From Pseudomonas capeferrum (lineage in GTDB: Bacteria > Pseudomonadota > Gammaproteobacteria > Pseudomonadales > Pseudomonadaceae), in contig NZ_JAAMQM010000010.1 in the NCBI RefSeq assembly GCF_013523055.1, positions 155,503 through 219,502 on the forward strand: a DNA stretch of 64,000 nt, written 5' to 3'. The notes under the pieces are model-generated. The model was not told the origin of the DNA and made no database searches. It saw only the letters and a list, made by a program, of their open reading frames with translations. This document shows positions 18,830-28,499 of the stretch, piece after piece; position 1 is the stretch's first letter; the number at the start of each line of letters is the position of its first letter. The position numbers and the translations under genes were made by a program.

Positions 18830-19699
18830 CTACCGCTGATCCGTCGCCATCAAGCCTGTCAGCACTCCGGCCAGTGCCTTGACCATCTCCCCTGCCGCAG
18901 GCCGGTGGACGATGACGATTTCGTAGCTGTCCACCGCGGGCAACCCCTGGGCGTGCCCAAGGACACGGTGCTCGGCGGTGGCCGCACGGGGTGGCAGCAG
19001 GCTGACGCCCATGCCGTCGGCCACCGCGGCCTGGATGCCGCTGAGACTGGAACTGGTAAAGCTGATGCGCCAGCGCCGTCCCATGCCTTCGATGGCGCTG
19101 ATGATGTCTTCGCGGTAGAGCCCGCGGGGCGGAAAGGTCACCAGGGGAATGGGGTCGAGCTCGAAGGCCGGTGCCCGGGCGCTGTCGATCCATTGCAACT
19201 GCTCCGGCCAGCTGGCGACGCCATCACGGCCGTTGCGCCGCTGCTTGAGCAGGACCAGGTCAAGCTCGCCATTGTCATAGGCTTGACTGAGGTCGCGACA
19301 TAGCCCGCTGGTGACCTCCAGCTTGGCCTGCGGATGATGGCGGCTGAAGACCGACAAGGCATGGGTGGTCGCCCCGCCGACAAAATCCTCCGGGACGCCA
19401 AGCCGGACCGTGACACCCACCATGGCGCCTGCCAGGGCCTCGAGCATCTGGTCGTTGAGCGCCAGCATGTGCCGGGCATAACCCAGCAAGGTCTGCCCGG
19501 CATCGGTCGGCAGCACGTCCCGGTTGCCCCGCACCAGCAAGCGGTGCCCAACCATGTCCTCCAGGCGCCTGACCTTCTGGCTGATGGTGGACTGGGTGGA
19601 ATGCAGGCGCGCCGCCGCCGTGGTGAAGCTGCCGCAATCGGCCACCACGACGATGGCGCGAAGCAGGTCAAGGTCGAACAAGGCTCTGTTTGTCTTCAA
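18830..19699 (-). CDS. LysR-family transcriptional regulator
   Basis: The 289-residue protein has an N-terminal helix-turn-helix (about 8-66; LLRAIVVVADCGSFTTAA and LHSTQSTISQKVRRLE) and a C-terminal effector domain (about 90-285). It resembles LysR proteins of the LrhA/HexA-like subgroup, as judged by FDLDLLRAIV and STQSTISQKVRRLE; this subgroup reading is tentative. Its 3' end reaches the repeat island. Upstream, 85 bp separate it from the 3' end of pobA on the same strand, so it could be read through from pobA but more likely has its own promoter. The target is unknown. Confidence 0.88.
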   Translation of the reverse strand: MKTNRALFDLDLLRAIVVVADCGSFTTAAARLHSTQSTISQKVRRLEDMVGHRLLVRGNRDVLPTDAGQTLLGYARHMLALNDQMLEALAGAMVGVTVRLGVPEDFVGGATTHALSVFSRHHPQAKLEVTSGLCRDLSQAYDNGELDLVLLKQRRNGRDGVASWPEQLQWIDSARAPAFELDPIPLVTFPPRGLYREDIISAIEGMGRRWRISFTSSSLSGIQAAVADGMGVSLLPPRAATAEHRVLGHAQGLPAVDSYEIVIVHRPAAGEMVKALAGVLTGLMATDQR

Positions 19700-19784
19700 G
19701 CTGGGAGGGGCCGGTCTACGAGGGTGGAAGGATCATCCAGCGTTCTAGCACGCGACCCCGGCCCGGGCAACCGTTGCCTGGGCC

Positions 19785-21047
<1,263 letters not shown>

Positions 21048-21140
21048 TTACTGGCAATTCATGGGCAAAAAGTGTGATATCCGATGCATTAATTGCACTT
21101 TTGCAAATTTCGTTCGATTACCGGCCAGGCAGCTCCAGCG

Positions 21141-22016
21141 ATGACCCCAACTTTCAACGGCGTTCCTCTGTTCCAGCTCTATGGTGAAAACCAGGCCTGG
21201 CCCGGCACCGACCTGCTGCACTGCGAGTCGATCTCGGCGCGAAGCCGCTTGCACCATTGGGAAATCAAGGCCCATCGGCATGCCGAGCTGTTCCAGCTGC
21301 TCTATGTGCGACGCGGCCATGCGCAGGTCGAGATAGAGGGCCAGCGCAGCACGATCAGCGAGGCAACCATCCAGGTCGTCCCGCCGCTGGCCGTGCATGG
21401 CTTTCACTTCAGCGCCGATATCCAGGGCCACGTGCTGACCTTTGGTACAGCGCTCGTCGCCGACCTCGAAAAACATCTTGGCGCACCGCTGACCGTGCTG
21501 GGTCGTGCCGCCAGTTATCCATTGGAGGCAGACCGCCGCGCCTTGCATACCCTGGTGGACACCCTGCACCGGGAGTATCAGGGGCACGCGCCGGGCCGGG
21601 CCCTGATGCTGCAATCGTTGATGACCACGCTGATGGTCTGGATGAGCCGCCGCCAGCAGGTCGGCCACCGTCCGCGTAATCGCAACGAGCGGGAGCAACA
21701 GCTGATCAGCCGCTATCTGCGGCTGGTCGAAGCGCATTACCGTGAGCATCTGTCAGTGGAAACCTTCGCCACCAGGCTCGGGGTCTCCAGCGTTCAGCTC
21801 AATGCCTTGTGCCGTCAACTGACCGGGCAGACGGCGTTGCAGGTCGTCCACCAGCGCTTGCTGCTCGAAGCCCGGCGCAATCTCATCTACACCCGCATGA
21901 GCATCAGCCAGCTTTCCGACTACCTGGGTTTCAGCGACGCGACCTATTTCTCGCGCTTCTTCAAGCGACTTGCCGGACAAACGCCCAATGCTTTTCGCCG
22001 CGAGCGCGGCGACTGA
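21141..22016 (+). CDS. pobR: PobR, AraC-family activator of pobA
   Basis: The 291-residue protein has an N-terminal cupin sensor region (about 30-110; HWEIKAHRHAELFQLLYVRRG) and a C-terminal AraC helix-turn-helix pair (about 190-288; LSVETFATRLGVSSVQLNALC and GFSDATYFSRFFKRLAGQTP). I chose ATG 21141 (MTPTFNGVPLFQLYG), the typical PobR start; an earlier in-frame ATG at 21093 adds an unrelated leader. It is divergent from pobA with a 168-bp AT-rich promoter region. In Pseudomonas, PobR activates pobA in response to 4-hydroxybenzoate. Confidence 0.94.
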   Translation: MTPTFNGVPLFQLYGENQAWPGTDLLHCESISARSRLHHWEIKAHRHAELFQLLYVRRGHAQVEIEGQRSTISEATIQVVPPLAVHGFHFSADIQGHVLTFGTALVADLEKHLGAPLTVLGRAASYPLEADRRALHTLVDTLHREYQGHAPGRALMLQSLMTTLMVWMSRRQQVGHRPRNRNEREQQLISRYLRLVEAHYREHLSVETFATRLGVSSVQLNALCRQLTGQTALQVVHQRLLLEARRNLIYTRMSISQLSDYLGFSDATYFSRFFKRLAGQTPNAFRRERGD

Positions 22017-22062
22017 ACAGGCGCCCTGTCCAGGTAAGCGTGTTCGGCAACCTTACTGGTGC

Positions 22063-22092
22063 TTGACGTATACGGAAAGCACCCCTTAGGTT
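22063..22092 (+). promoter_or_regulatory. Candidate MerR-type promoter of liuR-mvaB
   Basis: TTGACG (22063-22068) and TAGGTT (22087-22092) are separated by 18 bp, within the stretched range used by MerR-family promoters. A perfect 8-bp palindrome CGTATACG (22067-22074) overlaps the -35 element and could be a LiuR half-operator. It lies 28 bp upstream of the regulator's start codon. Assigned by eye only. Confidence 0.35.
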
Positions 22093-22119
22093 AGGCCATT
22101 CCTACGCCCGAGCCTTGAC

Positions 22120-22521
22120 ATGAGCAGCCAGACCTACAGCATTTCCGACCTATCCCGCGAACTGGACATCACCACACGGGCCATCCGCTTCTATGAGGAA
22201 CAAGGCCTGCTGAGCCCCGAGCGTCGAGGACTGGAACGGATCTATTCGGCACGCGATAAGGTCAGCCTGAAGCTGATCCTGCGGGGCAAGCGCATCGGTT
22301 TTTCCCTGGCCGAGTGCCGGGAACTGATCGAGCTGTACGACCCCAGCAGCGGCAATCTCAAACAGCTGCACAGCATGCTGGCGAAGATTACCGAGCGGCG
22401 CCTGCAACTGGAGCAGCAGTTGCTCGACATCCAGCAGATGCAACTGGAGCTCGACACCGCCCAGGAACGTTGCGAGCAGGCGCTCGCGGCCACCCTGGAA
22501 CACGCCAAAACCTCTCTCTGA
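22120..22521 (+). CDS. liuR: MerR-family regulator, LiuR-like
   Basis: The 133-residue protein has an N-terminal winged helix (YSISDLSRELDITTRAIRFY, then EEQGLLSPERRG) and a long C-terminal dimerisation helix (about 75-125) without metal-binding cysteines. This is typical of the LiuR branch, which controls leucine/isovalerate catabolism in proteobacteria. It lies 19 bp upstream of mvaB, so the two form an operon and LiuR probably regulates itself and mvaB. The other liu genes (acyl-CoA dehydrogenase, methylcrotonyl-CoA carboxylase) are not in this window. Confidence 0.87.
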   Translation: MSSQTYSISDLSRELDITTRAIRFYEEQGLLSPERRGLERIYSARDKVSLKLILRGKRIGFSLAECRELIELYDPSSGNLKQLHSMLAKITERRLQLEQQLLDIQQMQLELDTAQERCEQALAATLEHAKTSL

Positions 22522-22540
22522 GCCCGCACAGGAAACTTAC

Positions 22541-23443
22541 ATGTCATTGCCCAAGACAGTTCGCATGGTCGAAGTCGGCCCACGCGACGGATTGCAGAAC
22601 GAAGCCCGACCCATCAGCGTCGAGGACAAGGTGCGCCTGGTCGATGACCTCAGCGAGGCCGGGTTGTCCTACATCGAAGTCGGCAGTTTCGTCTCACCCA
22701 AATGGGTGCCGCAGATGGCCGGATCCACTGATGTCTTCGCTCGGATTGCCCAGCGCGCCGGTGTCACCTACGCGGCCCTTGCCCCCAACCTGCGCGGGTT
22801 CGAAGACGCCCTGGCGGCGGGGGTGAAGGAAGTGGCGGTATTCGCCGCGGCCTCGGAGACGTTCTCGCAACGCAACATCAACTGCTCCATCGGCGAAAGC
22901 CTCGAGCGCTTCGAGCCGATCATGGCAGCCGCCAGGGCACATGGGGTTCGCGTACGCGGGTATGTGTCCTGTGTGCTGGGCTGCCCTTATGAGGGCAGAG
23001 TCGCTGCCGAGCAGGTAGCGCCCGTGGCTCGGGCATTGCGCGAAATGGGCTGCTACGAGGTGTCTCTGGGCGATACCACCGGCATGGGCACTGCTGGCGA
23101 TACTCGCCGCCTGTTCGACGTGGTCGCCGCCCATGTACCCAGGGAGTCGCTGGCCGGGCACTTTCATGACACCTACGGGCAGGCGCTGGCCAATGTCTAT
23201 GCCGGCCTGCTGGAAGGCATTCGGGTCTTCGACAGTTCGGTGGCGGGCCTGGGCGGCTGTCCGTATGCCAAAGGCGCGACGGGTAACGTCGCCACGGAAG
23301 ACGTGGTCTATCTCATGCAAGGGCTGGGCATCGAAACCGGGATCGACCTTGACCGCCTCATCGCCGCTGGCCAACGCATCAGTAACCTGCTCGAGCGCCC
23401 CAACGGTTCACGCGTGGCGCGCGCGCGGACGGCATCCGCGTAA
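22541..23443 (+). CDS. mvaB: Hydroxymethylglutaryl-CoA lyase
   Basis: Cleaves HMG-CoA to acetoacetate and acetyl-CoA, the last step of leucine degradation. The 300-residue TIM-barrel protein has the metal/substrate motif VEVGPRDGLQNE at the start, HFHDTYGQALAN, and the signature loop GLGGCPYAKGATGN with catalytic Cys240. The operon with liuR is tight (19 bp). Acetoacetate from this reaction is the natural substrate of the scoAB CoA-transferase encoded at 8.5-9.9 kb, though the loci are separate. Confidence 0.96.
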   Translation: MSLPKTVRMVEVGPRDGLQNEARPISVEDKVRLVDDLSEAGLSYIEVGSFVSPKWVPQMAGSTDVFARIAQRAGVTYAALAPNLRGFEDALAAGVKEVAVFAAASETFSQRNINCSIGESLERFEPIMAAARAHGVRVRGYVSCVLGCPYEGRVAAEQVAPVARALREMGCYEVSLGDTTGMGTAGDTRRLFDVVAAHVPRESLAGHFHDTYGQALANVYAGLLEGIRVFDSSVAGLGGCPYAKGATGNVATEDVVYLMQGLGIETGIDLDRLIAAGQRISNLLERPNGSRVARARTASA

Positions 23444-23593
23444 TCAGACTGTCATGCCAGTGTGGGCGTGAGTGTTACCGCGCTCGCACCCCGTCCCAGA
23501 AATCGGGTATCAGGGAAACAAATTCATTGACTTTACCTCGAGACAAAAATCCATGAAACAGATAACAGGTTGATTAATAAGGATTTTTCAAAG

Positions 23594-23610
23594 TTGGCAC
23601 GGGGTATGCT
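23594..23610 (+). promoter_or_regulatory. Sigma-54 promoter of the CrcY RNA
   Basis: TTGGCACGGGGTATGCT has GG at 23596-23597 and GC at 23608-23609, ten bases apart, as needed for RpoN -24/-12 elements, and it matches the consensus well. The predicted transcript start is about 23620. crcZ and crcY in Pseudomonas are known to be driven by RpoN with the activator CbrB. A TGTTAC sequence at 23473-23478 might be part of an upstream CbrB site, but no partner half-site was found. Confidence 0.85.
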
Positions 23611-23619
23611 CTATCTCTC

Positions 23620-23985
23620 GTACAACAAGAACAAAAAAACGTGACACCCCAATAAAAACAACAGATACCGGCTCTGACATAACAAGAACAACACGGCAGA
23701 GACGCAGCAAATAGATTTTTTTGAAGTAGATATGCTTTTCAGGGGCATGCCCCGCAACCTGACGCAGAACAACAAGACTACCCCGAGGTAGTGACGGTCA
23801 AGGTTGGATCGATCTCGATGAAGGCAGATCAGCGCTCAAAAAAATACCTTTGCTCTTGGCCCCGGATAGGGGCCCCTTGCGGTACCGAGGCAGCCGACAA
23901 AAACAACAACAGGGCAGTCTCACAATAACAAGAAAGAGCAGGCGAAACGCTTTGAGGGGAGCTTAGGCTCCCCTCAGTGCTTTGT
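23620..23985 (+). ncRNA. crcY: CrcY, Hfq/Crc-titrating regulatory RNA
   Basis: A roughly 365-nt non-coding transcript is inferred between the sigma-54 promoter and a hairpin at 23953-23976. It holds six A-rich catabolite-activity motifs that bind Hfq/Crc: AACAAGAACAA (23624), AATAAAAACAACA (23651), AACAAGAACAACA (23681), AGAACAACAAGA (23766), ACAAAAACAACAACA (23897) and AATAACAAGAAAGA (23924). No ORF is plausible. CrcY of P. putida is known to lie beside mvaB and to sequester the Hfq/Crc complex, relieving carbon catabolite repression when preferred substrates run out. The location and length match that RNA rather than CrcZ, which lies next to cbrB. Confidence 0.92.
23953..23976. terminator. 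Terminator hairpin of crcY, overlapping the mgtC-like stop
   Basis: TGAGGGGAGC (23953-23962) pairs perfectly with GCTCCCCTCA (23967-23976) around a TTAG loop. On the plus strand it closes the CrcY transcript. Its right arm contains the stop codon of the convergent mgtC-like gene (23974-23976), so it may end both transcripts. The following GTGCTTTG is only weakly T-rich. Confidence 0.8.
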
Positions 23986-24501
23986 ATCCTCGCCCTCTTC
24001 TCTCGTTCGGCCTTCCTGCCCTTCGATCTTCTCTACCACCCACGGCATGCTGCTCAGTACCAGCAGGGCCAGCAAGGTGCTGATCAACGCAGTCGCCTCT
24101 CGCCCCATGCCCGCCGCCGTCCCGATGGCTGCCGTCATCCACAAGCCGGCCGCGGTCGTCAGTCCCCTGACATTGCTCGGATCGAGCCCATTGCCTTTGA
24201 GAATGGTCCCGGCCCCCAGGAAACCGATACCCGCGACAATTCCCTGAATGACGCGGCTCAAGGCATCCGCCTCTGCCCCGGCCATGCTAGGAGCAAGCAC
24301 GAACAATGCAGCTCCCACGGACACCAGCATGTGCGTACGCACGCCCGCCGACTTGCCCTTGTGCTCGCGTTCGAAGCCCAGAACCGCGCCCAGAAACGCC
24401 GCCATCAGCAGACGCACGGTGATCCGGGTCACCTCTTCCACATCGGTAATGTCGGCAAATTCCGACTGTGCCGTCAGCAGAATTCTCTGCCAATAATCCA
24501 T
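23974..24501 (-). CDS. MgtC/SapB-family membrane protein
   Basis: The 175-residue protein has about four to five membrane helices and the family motifs RLLMAAFLGAVLGFEREHK, SAGVRTHMLVSVGAAL, and GIGFLGAGTILK with TTAAGLWMTAAIG. MgtC-like proteins modulate the F1Fo ATP synthase and support growth at low magnesium in some bacteria; many environmental homologues have no proven role. I chose ATG 24501 (MDYWQRILL), preceded by AAGGAAGG; an earlier in-frame ATG adds 24 unrelated residues. It is convergent with crcY and shares the hairpin. Confidence 0.88.
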   Translation of the reverse strand: MDYWQRILLTAQSEFADITDVEEVTRITVRLLMAAFLGAVLGFEREHKGKSAGVRTHMLVSVGAALFVLAPSMAGAEADALSRVIQGIVAGIGFLGAGTILKGNGLDPSNVRGLTTAAGLWMTAAIGTAAGMGREATALISTLLALLVLSSMPWVVEKIEGQEGRTREEGEDTKH

Positions 24502-24648
24502 GCAAGCCTTCCTTGTTTCTGTTCTCGATATGACATGGACCTTTGGGCGGCTTGCAAGTGCGGTGCAATCCATCGAGCGCTGCGATGCAGCAATCCTGAC
24601 GTCATCGCGGTCACAGTTTCAGATCCCATGACCTGGAGTGATACTGCC

Positions 24649-24888
24649 ATGCCAATCGAAATCGACGAGAGCACCCGACGCTGCACCTTGATTGGCGACC
24701 ATCTGCGGCAGGAAGCTGCTGGGTCCGACATCGAGATCATGACCGATGAAGACCTGCGCATGTCGATCGCGGTGCTCGGCGAGCAGCGCCTGCCCATCAC
24801 CTAGGCGGAAGCGGATGCACTGACGGTCGCCGGCGCCGTGGACAGTCGCAGACATCTGAAAGCCAGTACGCCAGGTTCGGTGATCTGA
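24649..24888 (+). pseudogene. DUF3203-like small gene split by an in-frame TAG
   Basis: ATG 24649 opens a frame of 51 codons (MPIEIDESTRRCTLIGDH ... EQRLPIT) ending at TAG 24802-24804. The same frame continues without another stop for 27 codons (AEADALTVAGAVDSRRHLKA ... GSVI) to TGA 24886-24888. The continuation keeps coding character. From memory, small Pseudomonas DUF3203 proteins read LPITEAEADALTVAGA through this point, so a single G-to-T change (GAG to TAG) would explain the stop. The visible product is probably a truncated protein. Possible alternatives are a sequencing error or stop-codon readthrough. Confidence 0.6.
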
Positions 24889-25150
24889 GCAACGGCAAAG
24901 GCGCCTGCAACGGGCGCGGCTACCGGGCGAGGACCATCTGATACGGTTTTTGTCCCTCGACCTGAGGCTGTTCACGAAACAGATGGAGCGCCATAGTGGC
25001 GGGGTTCTCGTGCTGAACCGTGGTCTTCGGTAATCGTGGTCCCGGCGAGCCCAACGAGCGCCCAGTCACCTTTTCCCTAATGCCGGTCAGGTAAGGACAA
25101 ATTCGGTTTCACATGCTGAAGATTAGCCTTCGGCTTCTGGATTCTTCTTG

Positions 25151-25258
25151 AAGCTGACGGCCTATCGCGGGGGCAAGCCCGCTCGCCACCGGGGATGGGG
25201 ACTAGCTAAACCGTGCGCCGGTGGCCAGCGGGCTAGTCCCGCGATAAGCCGCCAGCCT
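25151..25258. repeat. Imperfect REP doublet
   Basis: AAGCTGACGGCCTATCGCGG and following bases (25151-25192) are nearly the reverse complement of 25218-25258, with the same core GCAAGCCCGCTCGCCACC as the doublet at 8269-8383 but with several mismatches (for example GGCCAGC for GGCGAGC). It sits in the 464-bp gap between the broken DUF3203-like gene and the MocR regulator. No other feature is supported in that gap. Confidence 0.85.
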
Positions 25259-25352
25259 CACAAAAGTTCTAGAGCTGTCATGCAAGCGCCAGCATGTGAT
25301 TGAATTGTCCTTAACTGACCGGCATGCCCTTCCCCCTGCTTCTCGAGCCCTG

Positions 25353-26762
25353 ATGAAACGCTACGAACGCTTCGCCGACGACATTGCCGAACTGATTCGC
25401 TCCGGTGTACTGGGCCCTGGCCAGCGCGTGCCTTCGGTACGCTACGCCAGCCAGACACATGGGGTCAGCCCTTCCACGGTATTCCAGGCCTATTACCTGC
25501 TGGAACGTCGCGGCCTGATCCGTGCGCGGCCGCGCTCAGGTTATTTCGTCAATACCCACGCGTCGCGGCAGTTCAACGAGCCCCAGGCCCATGTACCGGT
25601 CAACGTCTCCACCGAGGTGGACGTCAGCGCGCTGGTGTTTTCCATTCTCGAATCGATGAAGGATCCGCAAACCATTCCGTTCGGCTCCGCCTTCCCCAGC
25701 CCCAGCCTGTTCCCCCTGCAGCGCCTGTCGCGCTCTCTGGCCAGTGCCGGCCGCGGCATGGACCCGCGCATGGTGGTCACCGACCTGTCGCCCGGCAATC
25801 CGCAACTACGGCGCCAGATCGCCCTGCGCTACATGGTCGGCGGGCTGATGCTGCCGATGGAAGAGCTGCTGATCACCAATGGCGCCCTGGAAGCCCTGAA
25901 CCTGTGCTTGCAGGCGGTCACGCAGCCTGGCGACCTGGTGGCCATCGAGGCGCCGGCTTTCTATGCCTGCCTGCAGGTATTGGAGCGTCTCAAGCTCAAG
26001 GCGGTGGAAATTCCTGTCCACCCGCGCGAAGGCATGGACCTCGGTATCCTGGCCCAGACCTTGGAGAAACACCCGGTCAAGGCCGTGTGGAGCATGACCA
26101 ACTTCCAGAACCCGGTAGGGGCCAGCATGCCCGAAGCCAAGAAGCAGGAGCTGGTCGAGCTGTTGCGGCGCCACCAGGTGCCCTTGATCGAAGACGATGT
26201 CTACGCCGAACTCTATTACTCGGCGCAGGCGCCGAAGCCCGCCAAGGCATTCGACACCGATGGCCTGGTCATGCACTGCGGCTCCTTCGCCAAGAGCCTG
26301 GCGCCGGGGTACCGAATCGGTTGGGTTGCCGCCGGGCGTTTCGCCCAGAAGATCGAACGGCTCAAGCTGATGACCTCGCTCTGTGCCTCCATGCCTGCCC
26401 AGGCCGCCATCGCCGACTATCTGCAGCACGGCGGCTTCGACCGTCACTTGCGCAAGCTGCGCTATGCCCTGGAAGAGCAGCAATCGGCCATGCTCGGCGC
26501 CATCGCCCGCTATTTTCCCGAACAGACTCGCGTCAGCCAACCCTCTGGCGGCTACTTCCTGTGGCTGGAACTGCCCGAACAGATGGATTCGCTCAAGCTG
26601 TTCCGCATGGCCCTGGCCCAAGGGATCAGCATTGCTCCGGGGCCGATCTTTTCGCCGACCCGGGGTTTTGGCAACTGCATCCGCCTGAACTACGGCAGCC
26701 CCTGGCACCCAGGCGCGGAGCAGGCAATGGAAACCCTGGGGCGTATCGTGCGTTCTTTCTAG
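25353..26762 (+). CDS. MocR-type regulator: GntR helix-turn-helix fused to an aminotransferase-like domain
   Basis: The 469-residue protein has a GntR winged helix (about 1-75; MKRYERFADDIAELI, GPGQRVPSVRYASQ, SPSTVFQAYYLLERRGL) joined to a fold-type I PLP domain (about 100-465). The PLP lysine is Lys314 in SFAKSLAPGYRIGW, and MTNFQNPVGASMP is the substrate/cofactor loop. MocR proteins use PLP or an amine-PLP adduct as the signal to control nearby metabolic genes. I chose ATG 25353, since the frame before it lacks family resemblance. No obvious target adjoins; a histidine kinase gene follows after 55 bp. Confidence 0.92.
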   Translation: MKRYERFADDIAELIRSGVLGPGQRVPSVRYASQTHGVSPSTVFQAYYLLERRGLIRARPRSGYFVNTHASRQFNEPQAHVPVNVSTEVDVSALVFSILESMKDPQTIPFGSAFPSPSLFPLQRLSRSLASAGRGMDPRMVVTDLSPGNPQLRRQIALRYMVGGLMLPMEELLITNGALEALNLCLQAVTQPGDLVAIEAPAFYACLQVLERLKLKAVEIPVHPREGMDLGILAQTLEKHPVKAVWSMTNFQNPVGASMPEAKKQELVELLRRHQVPLIEDDVYAELYYSAQAPKPAKAFDTDGLVMHCGSFAKSLAPGYRIGWVAAGRFAQKIERLKLMTSLCASMPAQAAIADYLQHGGFDRHLRKLRYALEEQQSAMLGAIARYFPEQTRVSQPSGGYFLWLELPEQMDSLKLFRMALAQGISIAPGPIFSPTRGFGNCIRLNYGSPWHPGAEQAMETLGRIVRSF

Positions 26763-26817
26763 CCGCAGCCCGCCTGGCAGGCTACAGTTGCGGCTTGACC
26801 CACCGCCGGAAGTGTTC

Positions 26818-28470
26818 ATGCCGTCGAGCGAACTCGAATCCCTGCGTCAGCAACTGAGGGACCTGGAACAACGCAATGCCGAGCTTGAGACGCGCCTGGC
26901 CCGCCGCGATGGCGTGGACGAAGACCTCTATCGTTTCTTGTTCGACACCATGGACGAAGGCTTTTGCGTCATCGAGTTCTTCGATGGGCCTCACGGTCCG
27001 CTGAGCGACTACACCCATGTAACCGCCAATGCCGCCTACACTCGCCATGCCGGCATTCCCGACGTGATCGGTCAGACGCTGCGCGAGATGGTCCCGGCCG
27101 AGGCCGACGACTGGATCGCCCGCTATGGCGCGGTGCTGGAGACCGGCGAGCCGCTGCAGTTCGAACAGGAACTGATCGCCACGGGACGCGTGCTCTCGGT
27201 GACCAGCTTTCGCATCGAGCCCGCCGCGCGGCACCAGGTCGCGGTGCTGTTCCAGGACGTGACCGAGCGCCGACGTGCCGAAAAGGCCTTGCAGCGGCTC
27301 AACGAACAGCTCGAGCAACGCGTGGCCGAGGCGTTGTCCGAGCGCAGGCTGTTCGCCCATTTGGTCGACAACAGCGTGGCGCGCGTGCAAGTGGTCGATA
27401 GCCAGCTTCGTTGCCTGGCAATCAACCAGCAGGCCAGGATGGATTTCGAATCGCTCTTTGCGCGTACGCCCGAAGTGGGCGAACTGCTGCCGGATATCCT
27501 GAGCCAACACCCGGAAGACTGCTCCCAGGTACTTCCTTTCTGGCATCGGGCGCTTTCGGGCGAGGCATTCATGGAGGTTGCCGATTTCGGTTCGATCAAT
27601 TGCCGACGTTCCTACGAACTGCACTTCAATCCGCTGCGCGACGCCGAAGGGCGGATCGTCGGCGCCTACCTGTTTGCCTATGACATCAGCGACAGAGTCC
27701 AGGAGCAACAGCGCCTGCTGTTGGCCGAGGAAGCGCTGCGCCAGGCGCAGAAGATGGAGTTGCTGGGCCAGCTGACCGGCGGCATCGCCCATGACTTCAA
27801 CAACCTGCTGGCGGCCATCCTCGGTGCGCAGGAGTTGATGCGCCTGCGCCTGCGGCAGCAACGTTTCGACGCGCTGCCGCCCTTGGTCGATATCGCCGGA
27901 ACTTCGGCCCGACGCGCCGCCTCGCTGGTGCAGCGCCTGCTGGCCTTTGCCCGCAGACAGACCCTGCAGCCGCAGCCGACCCATGTCGGAGAACTGCTCG
28001 ACACCCTCGACGAGCTGGTACGACGTAGCGTGGGAGCAAGCATCGAATTGCAGACCCATTGCGCTCCCGACTTGTGGCTGACCTGCATCGACGCAGCACA
28101 GTTGGAGAGCGCACTGCTCAATCTCTGCTTCAACGCCCGCGACGCCATGCCCACGGGCGGCCGCATACGCATCGACTGCGAAAACACCGACCTGGATCAC
28201 CAACAAGCCACCGCACTGGACCTGCGCGCGGGTGAATACCTGCACCTGAGCGTTACCGACAATGGCCTGGGCATGCCGCCGCAAGTGGCCGAGCGCGCCA
28301 TCGACCCCTTCTTCACCACCAAGCCCATGGGCCAAGGAAGTGGCCTGGGGCTGTCGATGGCTTATGGCTTCATGCGTCAGTCAGGCGGGCAGCTGCAGAT
28401 CGATTCGATGCCTGAGCAAGGCACCTGTATACATCTCTACCTGCCTCGCCATCTCGCGCCGATGGACTGA
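26818..28470 (+). CDS. Soluble PAS-domain sensor histidine kinase
   Basis: The 550-residue protein has no membrane helix. An N-terminal coiled coil (about 3-30) leads to two PAS-like domains (about 35-155 and 180-300), a second coiled coil, and a kinase core. The phosphoacceptor is His325 in [15 protein letters not shown], followed by an ATPase domain with [20 protein letters not shown] and [12 protein letters not shown]. The HDFNN type of H-box places it in the NtrB-like group. There is no receiver domain and no response regulator beside it, so it is an orphan kinase. The signal is presumably cytoplasmic. Confidence 0.92.
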   Translation: MPSSELESLRQQLRDLEQRNAELETRLARRDGVDEDLYRFLFDTMDEGFCVIEFFDGPHGPLSDYTHVTANAAYTRHAGIPDVIGQTLREMVPAEADDWIARYGAVLETGEPLQFEQELIATGRVLSVTSFRIEPAARHQVAVLFQDVTERRRAEKALQRLNEQLEQRVAEALSERRLFAHLVDNSVARVQVVDSQLRCLAINQQARMDFESLFARTPEVGELLPDILSQHPEDCSQVLPFWHRALSGEAFMEVADFGSINCRRSYELHFNPLRDAEGRIVGAYLFAYDISDRVQEQQRLLLAEEALRQAQKMELLGQLTGGIAHDFNNLLAAILGAQELMRLRLRQQRFDALPPLVDIAGTSARRAASLVQRLLAFARRQTLQPQPTHVGELLDTLDELVRRSVGASIELQTHCAPDLWLTCIDAAQLESALLNLCFNARDAMPTGGRIRIDCENTDLDHQQATALDLRAGEYLHLSVTDNGLGMPPQVAERAIDPFFTTKPMGQGSGLGLSMAYGFMRQSGGQLQIDSMPEQGTCIHLYLPRHLAPMD

Positions 28471-28499
28471 AGCCTGTTCATTTGGGCGTGCTCGCCCAC

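Noticed and set aside
18546..18839. Open frame of 97 residues with CNKC and 21-residue repeats, which looks like a small repeat protein
   Set aside because: It runs exactly through the inverted and 63-bp tandem repeats; the periodicity comes from the DNA repeat being a multiple of three. No ribosome site or family was seen.
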